DNA from: Streptomyces sp. SolWspMP-5a-2
Lineage (GTDB): Bacteria > Actinomycetota > Actinomycetes > Streptomycetales > Streptomycetaceae
Direction of reading: 5' to 3'
NCBI RefSeq assembly: GCF_900091845.1
Contig: NZ_FMCI01000150.1
Coordinates: 1-49,351 of the forward strand
Length of the DNA: 49,351 nucleotides
A program made the position numbers and the translations under genes. The notes beneath the pieces were generated by a model, which saw only the letters and a list, made by a program, of their open reading frames with translations, was not told the origin of the DNA and searched no databases. Below, in pieces: positions 43,790-49,351 of this stretch. Numbering within the stretch: position 1 is the first letter of the stretch; each line of letters begins with the position of its first letter.

Positions 43790-43826
43790 CGGCGGGCGCC
43801 CCGCGGTCTCCGCGGGGTGCCCGCCG
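43790..43826 (+). terminator. Hairpin terminator after lepA
   Basis: The 17-nt arms 43790-43806 and 43810-43826 pair with one G-U around a 3-nt loop, 12 nt after the stop codon. Confidence 0.8.
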
Positions 43827-43940
43827 GGCGGTGGCCGGCCGGACGGTCGTACAGGGGCCCGCAGCGCGGAAGCGCGGCGGGCCCCCGCGCGTCCCGGGCC
43901 TGCCCCCGTCCGGCCACCCCGGTGCCCAGCCCTCCCGCCC

Positions 43941-44067
43941 CCGGCCCGCTCACGTTCAGCCCCCTGCGCCTCCCACCCCTTCACGGCCAGCCACCCGCCC
44001 CGCGCCCCGGCCCGCTCACGTTCAGCCCCCTGCGCCTCCCACTCCCCTCGCGGCCAGCCACCCGCCC
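43941..44067. repeat. Two 60-bp direct repeats in the lepA-fadD gap
   Basis: Sequences starting at 43941 and 44007 repeat with a 66-bp period and only a few differences near their middle. They are C-rich on the plus strand and lie in non-coding sequence. Confidence 0.8.
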
Positions 44068-44075
44068 CCGTCCCC

Positions 44076-44195
44076 GCCGCTCCGGCTCACGCCGCTCCGG
44101 CTCACGCCGCTCCGGCTCACGCCGCTCCGGCTCACGCCGCTCCGGCTCACGCCGCTCCGGCTCCCGCCGCTCCGGCTCCCGCCGGTCCGGTGCCG
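44076..44195. repeat. 15-bp minisatellite upstream of fadD
   Basis: The unit GCCGCTCCGGCTCAC recurs seven times from 44076; the first five are perfect, the last two end CTCCC, and a diverged partial copy follows at 44181. No spacer pattern or cas gene is present, so it is not a CRISPR array. The remaining gap to 44375 holds the promoter region of the acyl-CoA synthetase gene. Confidence 0.9.
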
Positions 44196-44296
44196 CGGTC
44201 TCCGCTTCCCCCGGTGTCCGTTTCCCGTGGAAAGTGACAGGCCGCCGCCTCTTACGTACCGGGCGGTCGGGCTTTACGCTGATCTCTGCTCCATAG

Positions 44297-44311
44297 TTAC
44301 TCGCGAGTTAA
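44297..44311. promoter_or_regulatory. Operator-like palindrome before fadD
   Basis: TTACTCGCGAGTTAA has a perfect 10-bp core ACTCGCGAGT (44299-44308) and lies 65 nt before the fadD start in a locally AT-rich stretch. Its size and symmetry suit a TetR-type regulator of fatty-acid genes; the regulator is not identified. Confidence 0.5.
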
Positions 44312-44375
44312 ACAGCGCGCGAGTGGAAAACAGCCGCACTGAGCCAGCCGCACCGACGCGGGCCCGGAGGACGTC

Positions 44376-46250
44376 GTGAGCGACACACTGACCCTGATCG
44401 AGAACCGACCGGCGAGCGTCGCGGCCCTCTTCCTGGACCGGGTCGCCGCCACCCCGGACGCCGAGGCCTACCGCTACCCGGTGGCCCCCGCCTCGGGGGA
44501 GGGGCCGGACGACTGGAAGTCGCTCAGCTGGGCCGAGGCGGCCGACCGGGTCCACGCCATCGCCGCCGGTCTGATCGCGCTCGGTGTCGAGCCCGAGCAG
44601 CGGGTCGCGCTCGCCTCCGCCACCCGGATCGAGTGGATCCTCGCCGACCTCGGCATCATGTGCGCGGGCGCCGCCACCACCACCGTCTACCCGCAGACCA
44701 ACGAGGAGGAGTCGGCCTTCATCCTCGCCGACTCCGACAGCCGGGTGCTGATCGCGGAGGACGCCGTCCAGCTCGCGAAGGCCCAGGCCAGGCGGGGTGA
44801 GCTGCCCGACCTCACGCACATCGTGGTGATCGACGCGGACGGCGTCGAGGCGGGCGACGACGTGCTCACGCTGGCCGAGCTGGAGCGGCGCGGCGCCGCC
44901 CACCTGGAGAAGCACCCGGAGCTGATCAAGGAGCGGGTCGGCGCGATCACCCGGGACCAGCTCGCCACCCTCATCTACACCTCCGGCACCACCGGCCGCC
45001 CCAAGGGGGTGCGGCTGCCGCACGACAACTGGGCGTACATGGCGCGCGCCATCGCCGCGACCGGCCTGGTCGGGCCGGACGACGTGCAGTACCTGTGGCT
45101 GCCGCTGGCGCACGTCTTCGGCAAGGTGCTCACCTCCGGCCAGGTCGGGGTCGGGCACGTCACCGCCGTCGACGGCCGGGTCGACAAGATCATCGAGAAT
45201 CTGCCGGTGGTGCGGCCCACCTACATGGCGGCCGTGCCGCGCATCTTCGAGAAGGTCTACAACGGGGTCGCCGCCAAGGCCCGCGCGGGCGGCGCCGCCA
45301 AGTACAAGATCTTCCAGTGGGCCGCCGAGGTCGCCCGCGAGTACGCCAAGGCCGCCCAGGACAACTTCCGGCGCACCGGTACCGCCTCCGTGCCGTTCGC
45401 GCTCGGCGCCAAGCACAAGGCCGCCGACGCGCTCGTCTACGCCAAGATCCGCGAGGCGTTCGGCGGCAACCTGCGCGCCTGCGTCTCCGGATCGGCCGCC
45501 CTCGCCCCCGACATCGGCTACTTCTTCGCGGGCGCCGGCATCCACGTCCTGGAGGGGTACGGCCTCACCGAGTCCTCCGCCGCCTCCTTCGTGAACCCCG
45601 GCGAGGCGTACCGCACCGGCACCGTCGGCAAGCCGCTGCCCGGCACCGAGGTGCGGATCGCGGACGACGGCGAGATCCTGCTGCGCGGCCCCGGCATCAT
45701 GGAGGGCTACCACGGGCTGCCGGAGAAGACCGCCGAGGTCCTGGAGGCGGACGGCTGGTTCCACACCGGCGACATCGGCGAGCTGTCCGCGGACGGCTAT
45801 CTGCGCATCACCGACCGCAAGAAGGACCTCATCAAGACCTCCGGCGGCAAGTACATCGCGCCCGCCGAGGTCGAGGGCCAGTTCAAGGCGGTCTGCCCGT
45901 ACGTCTCCAACATCCTGGTGCACGGCGCCGACCGGAACTTCTGCACCGCCCTGATCGCCCTCGACGAACCGTCCCTGATGGAGTGGGCGAAGGAGAACGG
46001 CCTGGCGAACAAGACGTACGCGGAGGTCGTCGCCGCGCCGATGACGGTCGCCATGGTCGAGGACTACGTCGGGCAGCTCAACTCCGGTCTCCAGCGCTGG
46101 CAGACCATCAAGAAGTTCCGGCTGCTGCCGCGCGACCTCGACGTCGAGCACGGGGAGATCACCCCGAGCCTGAAGCTGAAGCGCCCGGTCGTCGAGCGCG
46201 AGTACCGGCACCTCATCGACGAGATGTACGCGGGCACCCGCGAGGCGTGA
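44376..46250 (+). CDS. fadD: Long-chain fatty-acid-CoA ligase
   Basis: The 624-residue adenylate-forming enzyme activates fatty acids with ATP and CoA. It shows LIYTSGTTGRPKGV near residue 200 (ATP loop), YGLTESSAASF near 393, GWFHTGDIGEL near 457 and RKKDLIKTSGGKYIAP, typical of long-chain acyl-CoA synthetases. Length matches the family. GTG 44376 has GGAGG five bases upstream. It may be controlled by the palindrome at 44297-44311. It meets the convergent response regulator gene with only 6 nt between stop codons and no clear hairpin. Confidence 0.93.
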   Translation: MSDTLTLIENRPASVAALFLDRVAATPDAEAYRYPVAPASGEGPDDWKSLSWAEAADRVHAIAAGLIALGVEPEQRVALASATRIEWILADLGIMCAGAATTTVYPQTNEEESAFILADSDSRVLIAEDAVQLAKAQARRGELPDLTHIVVIDADGVEAGDDVLTLAELERRGAAHLEKHPELIKERVGAITRDQLATLIYTSGTTGRPKGVRLPHDNWAYMARAIAATGLVGPDDVQYLWLPLAHVFGKVLTSGQVGVGHVTAVDGRVDKIIENLPVVRPTYMAAVPRIFEKVYNGVAAKARAGGAAKYKIFQWAAEVAREYAKAAQDNFRRTGTASVPFALGAKHKAADALVYAKIREAFGGNLRACVSGSAALAPDIGYFFAGAGIHVLEGYGLTESSAASFVNPGEAYRTGTVGKPLPGTEVRIADDGEILLRGPGIMEGYHGLPEKTAEVLEADGWFHTGDIGELSADGYLRITDRKKDLIKTSGGKYIAPAEVEGQFKAVCPYVSNILVHGADRNFCTALIALDEPSLMEWAKENGLANKTYAEVVAAPMTVAMVEDYVGQLNSGLQRWQTIKKFRLLPRDLDVEHGEITPSLKLKRPVVEREYRHLIDEMYAGTREA

Positions 46251-46256
46251 GCGGCG

Positions 46257-46829
46257 CTACAGGCGGCCCCTGCGCACCAGTCTGCGCAGTTCCCGGACCT
46301 CGGTGCGCAGGGTCATCAGGTCCGGGGGCCGCTCCTCGGTGAGCTTCAGCTCCAGCTCGGCCAAGCGCGCGCCCACCTCGCCGTACTCCGCCCGCTCGCG
46401 CTCCCGCAGCCGCTCCAACTGCCGGTTCTTGCGGTCCAGTTCGAGGAAGACGCTGACCTTCGCCCGCAGCACCCACGGGTCGAACGGCTTGGTCAGGTAG
46501 TCGGCGGCGCCGGTGGCGTAGCCGCGGAAGGCGTACCCGGAGTCGTCGGCCGCGCCGGTCAGGAAGATGATCGGGACGTCCTTGGTCTGGTCGAGCCGCT
46601 TGATGTGCGCGGCCGTCTCGAAGCCGTCCATGCCGGGCATCCGGACGTCGAGCAGGACCAGCGCGAACCGCTGCCGCAGCAGCGCCTTCATCGCCTCCTC
46701 GCCCGAACGGGCCCGTATCAGAGGTTCGTTGAGGGAGCCCAGGACGGCCTCCAGGGCGATCAGGTTGTCCTCCATGTCGTCCACGAGGAGGATGCTGGCG
46801 CGCGCGTCGGTCGATGCCTCAGCGATCAT
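46257..46829 (-). CDS. Response regulator with receiver domain and coiled coil
   Basis: The 190-residue protein has a receiver domain (ILLVDDMEDN, phosphorylation site D61 in LLDVRMPGMDG, T91 in FLTGA, K114 in LTKPFD) followed by a charged helix from about 128 to 190 (ELDRKNRQLERLRERERAEYG...) that should form a coiled coil. There is no DNA-binding domain, so output probably goes through protein contact. It starts 12 nt after the stop codon of the hybrid kinase gene and is likely its partner. The arrangement resembles the osmoadaptation pair OsaA-OsaB of Streptomyces (from memory). ATG 46829 has GAGGCAGAG upstream. Confidence 0.88.
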   Translation of the reverse strand: MIAEASTDARASILLVDDMEDNLIALEAVLGSLNEPLIRARSGEEAMKALLRQRFALVLLDVRMPGMDGFETAAHIKRLDQTKDVPIIFLTGAADDSGYAFRGYATGAADYLTKPFDPWVLRAKVSVFLELDRKNRQLERLRERERAEYGEVGARLAELELKLTEERPPDLMTLRTEVRELRRLVRRGRL

Positions 46830-46841
46830 GGTGTCTCTGCC

Positions 46842-49351
46842 TCATTCGGTCGGTGTCCCGTCGGCCGGTGCCCCGGCTCCCGCGCCCTGCGGATCGAGGA
46901 GCGCGCAGACGACGGTGAGCAGCCGGTCGACGTCCACCGGCTTGGGTACGTAGTCGTTGGCGCCCCGCGCGATGGACTTCTCACGGTCGCCCGGCATCGC
47001 CTTCGCGGTCAGCGCGACGATCGGCAGGCCGGTCCAGCGGGGGGCGCGCCGGATGGCGGCGATGGTCTCGTAGCCGTCCATCTCCGGCATCATGATGTCC
47101 ATCAGGACGAGTTCGACGTCCGGGTTGCGCTCCAGGGTCTCGATGCCCTCGCGCCCGTTCTCCGCGTACAGCACCGGCATCCCGACCCGGCCCAGCACAT
47201 GGGTGAGCGCGAAGACGTTGCGGATGTCGTCGTCGACGATCAGCACCCGGCGGCCGGGCAGCACCTGTCCGGCCCGGCCGCGCTGCCACGCCTCCAGCTT
47301 GGTCGGCGCGGGCCACCCCTCGTCCGCGTCGTGCGGTCCGTCCGGCACCTCGGCGGGCAGTTGCTGCGGCAGCAGCGGCCTGCGCTCCCCGGCGGCCGGT
47401 TCCGCGACCGGGTGGCCGGGGCCGGTGACCGGGACGTACAGCGTGAAGGTGGAGCCCTCGCCCGGCCTGCTCTCGGCGACGATCCTGCCGCCCAGCAGCC
47501 CGGCGATCTCCCGGCTGATGGAGAGCCCGAGGCCGGTCCCGCCGTACTTGCGGTTGGTGGTGCCGTCGGCCTGCTGGAACGCCTCGAAGATCACCGGGAG
47601 TTTCTCGGCCGCGATGCCGATGCCGGTGTCGCTGACCCGGAAGGCGATCACCGGGTCGGCCGCGCCGCCCTCGCCCGGGTACCGGTGCTCGCCGTCGGTA
47701 CCGCTCGGGTCGGGCTCCCTGACCAGGGTGACGCGCAGTTCGACCCGCCCGGAGGCGGTGAACTTGATGGCGTTGGAGAGCAGGTTGCGCAGGATCTGCT
47801 GGAGCCGCTGCTCGTCCGAGTACATCTCGCGCGGCACCCCCTCGCCGACCGCCACCTCGAAGGCGAGGCCCCGGTCGAGGGTGAGCGGGCGGAAGGTGGC
47901 GTGCACGTAGTCGAGCAGCTTGATCAGCGGCAGCCGCTTGGGGCGGACGTCCATCCGGCCCGCCTCGATCTTCGACAGGTCCAGGATGTCGTTGATCAGC
48001 TGGAGCAGGTCCGATCCCGAGCGGTGGATCGTCGTCGCGAACTGCACCTCCTGGTCGGTGAGACGGCCGTCCGGGTTGTCGGACAGCAGCCGGGCCAGGA
48101 TCAGCAGCGAGTTGAGCGGGGTGCGCAGCTCGTGCGACATGTTCGCCAGGAACTCCGACTTGTACTGGGAGCTGGTCGCCAGCAGGGCCGCCTTCTCCTC
48201 CAGTTCGGCGTTGGAGCGGCGCAACTCGGCCTGCTGCTCTTGGAGTTCGTCCGAGCGCTCCTGGAGCTGCATCGCCAGCCGCTGCGACTCGCCGAGCAGC
48301 GACTCGGTGCGGGAGTTGGCGATGATGGTGTTGATGGCGACCCCGATGGTGTTCACGAACTGGTCGAAGAAGGCCAGGTGGACATCGGAGAAGCGGGAGA
48401 AGGAGGCCAGTTCGATCACGCCGAGGAGCTTGTCCTCGAAGGGGATCGGGATGATCACCACGCTGGCCGGGGCCGCCTCGCCGAGACCGCTGTTGATCTT
48501 GATGTAGTCCGGCGGGGCCTCCTCGACCAGGATGCGCTTGCGCTCCCGCGCCGCCTGCCGCACCAGACCGTGCACCGGCAGGCCCCCGGTCTCCATGGTC
48601 GCCCCCTGCGCCGAGCCGTACCCGGCGATGAACGCCAGCCCCTTCGCGGGCGCCGCGGTGCGCAGCGCCTGGCCGTCCTCGTCCGGGTCGGCCAGGAAGA
48701 ACGCCCCGTACTGCGCGTTCACCAGCGGGGTCAGCTCGCGCAGGATCAGGTCGGCGACCTCCATCAGGTCCCGGTGGCCCTGCATCAGGGCGGCCAGCCG
48801 GGCGAGGTTGGACTCCAGCCAGTCCTTCGCGCGGGTCGTCTCGCGCAGGTTGGCCACCATCAGGTTGATGTTGTCCTTCAGCTCGGCGACCTCGCCCCGC
48901 GTCTCCACCGTGATCGAGCGGGACATGTCGCCCTGCGCCACCGCGGAGGCCACCTCGGCGATCGCGCGGACCTGAGTGGTCAGGTTCGACGCGAGTTCGT
49001 TCACGTTCGTCGTCAGCCGCTTCCAGGTGCCGTACACGCCCTCCACCCGTGCCTGGCCGCCGAGTTGCCCCTCGGAGCCGACCTCGCGGGCCACCCGGGT
49101 GACCTCCGACGAGAACGACGACAGGGTGTCGACCATGGTGTTGATGGCCGTCTTCAGCTCCAGGATCTCGCCGCGCGCGTCCACGTCGATCTTCTTCGAC
49201 AGGTCGCCGTTGGCGACCGCCGTGGTCACCTGCGCGATGTTGCGGACCTGAGAAGTGAGGTTGTCGGCCATGTAGTTGACGTTGTCGGTGAGATCCCGCC
49301 ACACCCCGGACACGCCGAGCACCTGGGCCCGGCCGCCCAGCCTGCCGTCCG
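46842..49351 (-). CDS. Hybrid histidine kinase with repeated HAMP domains (partial, N-terminus beyond window)
   Basis: About 836 codons are visible and the frame runs open through the window end. Two HAMP-type repeats of about 92 residues come first ([22 protein letters not shown]..., [22 protein letters not shown]...); more are likely outside the window. Then come a GAF domain ([19 protein letters not shown]), a coiled coil, the HisKA site [13 protein letters not shown], the ATPase boxes [19 protein letters not shown] and [11 protein letters not shown], and a C-terminal receiver ([26 protein letters not shown]). No membrane segment is visible, so it may be cytoplasmic. It probably phosphorylates the response regulator encoded just downstream. 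Confidence 0.9.
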   Translation of the reverse strand, partial: DGRLGGRAQVLGVSGVWRDLTDNVNYMADNLTSQVRNIAQVTTAVANGDLSKKIDVDARGEILELKTAINTMVDTLSSFSSEVTRVAREVGSEGQLGGQARVEGVYGTWKRLTTNVNELASNLTTQVRAIAEVASAVAQGDMSRSITVETRGEVAELKDNINLMVANLRETTRAKDWLESNLARLAALMQGHRDLMEVADLILRELTPLVNAQYGAFFLADPDEDGQALRTAAPAKGLAFIAGYGSAQGATMETGGLPVHGLVRQAARERKRILVEEAPPDYIKINSGLGEAAPASVVIIPIPFEDKLLGVIELASFSRFSDVHLAFFDQFVNTIGVAINTIIANSRTESLLGESQRLAMQLQERSDELQEQQAELRRSNAELEEKAALLATSSQYKSEFLANMSHELRTPLNSLLILARLLSDNPDGRLTDQEVQFATTIHRSGSDLLQLINDILDLSKIEAGRMDVRPKRLPLIKLLDYVHATFRPLTLDRGLAFEVAVGEGVPREMYSDEQRLQQILRNLLSNAIKFTASGRVELRVTLVREPDPSGTDGEHRYPGEGGAADPVIAFRVSDTGIGIAAEKLPVIFEAFQQADGTTNRKYGGTGLGLSISREIAGLLGGRIVAESRPGEGSTFTLYVPVTGPGHPVAEPAAGERRPLLPQQLPAEVPDGPHDADEGWPAPTKLEAWQRGRAGQVLPGRRVLIVDDDIRNVFALTHVLGRVGMPVLYAENGREGIETLERNPDVELVLMDIMMPEMDGYETIAAIRRAPRWTGLPIVALTAKAMPGDREKSIARGANDYVPKPVDVDRLLTVVCALLDPQGAGAGAPADGTPTE

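Noticed and set aside
44076..44195. CRISPR array
   Set aside because: The 15-bp units are directly adjacent, without spacers of unique sequence, and no cas gene is present.
43779..44375. Plus-strand reading frames through the repeats (for example 43753-44379)
   Set aside because: They translate into Arg/Ser/Pro repeats in every frame, lack start sites and cross a terminator.

Overview
The window looks like a chromosomal core segment of a Streptomyces species. The evidence is the very high GC content with G/C-rich third codon positions, frequent GTG starts, almost no TTA codons, TANNNT -10 boxes directly before start codons, and the gene order RNase E end - rplU - rpmA - obg - ... - proB - proA - nadD - LCP protein - rsfS - ... 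- leuS - comEA - comEC - holA - rpsT - lepA. From memory (not checked here) this is the order around SCO2599-SCO2561 of S. coelicolor. No transposase, integrase, phage gene or CRISPR array was seen.

Layout. 1-2.7 kb: the tail of RNase E/G, ribosomal proteins L21 and L27 behind a clear vegetative promoter, and the Obg GTPase. 3-12.8 kb: a cell-envelope block with a Tat-exported PhoD-type phosphatase, a sulfotransferase-like protein, a fused CDP-ribitol-forming enzyme (IspD-like cytidylyltransferase plus SDR reductase), a membrane-tethered TagF-like polyol-phosphate polymerase, a family 2 glycosyltransferase and a convergent polysaccharide pyruvyltransferase. Together these suggest a ribitol-phosphate (teichoic-acid-like) wall polymer. 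13-16 kb: proline genes proB and proA around a small unknown gene. 16-23.5 kb: two tandem single-pass membrane proteins sharing an N-terminal motif, an M48 membrane peptidase, two membrane microproteins, nadD, a divergent LCP transferase, rsfS and a histidine phosphatase.

23.6-29 kb: two identical tRNA-Ala(GGC) genes about 2 kb apart, flanking two tiny CxxC proteins and a GT87 membrane mannosyltransferase. A 62-bp perfect palindrome follows, then a two-gene redox operon: a diheme cytochrome-b-like membrane protein overlapping a NuoF-like flavoprotein fused to a ferredoxin. 29-32 kb: leuS behind a 12-residue Leu-Leu-Leu leader peptide and an intrinsic terminator, which is an attenuator layout. 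32.4-38.6 kb: an unknown membrane protein, DegV, and the overlapping comEA-comEC DNA-uptake pair, both carrying intragenic tandem repeats; comEA holds the only in-frame TTA codon I found in the window. 38.8-43.8 kb: a YceI-type protein, a small acidic protein, holA, rpsT and lepA. 43.8-49.35 kb: a minisatellite-rich intergenic region with an operator-like palindrome, a long-chain acyl-CoA synthetase, and a convergent response regulator/hybrid histidine kinase pair cut by the window end.

The strongest leads are the redox operon, in which one expected cluster cysteine is Ala and a ferredoxin ligand is His, the leuS leader peptide, the TTA codon in comEA, the tandem SVVFDE(A/S)FVRAA proteins with matching leaderless promoters, and the degenerate LCP enzyme in a wall-polymer neighbourhood. 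All functional statements rest on motif recognition by eye, without database searches.
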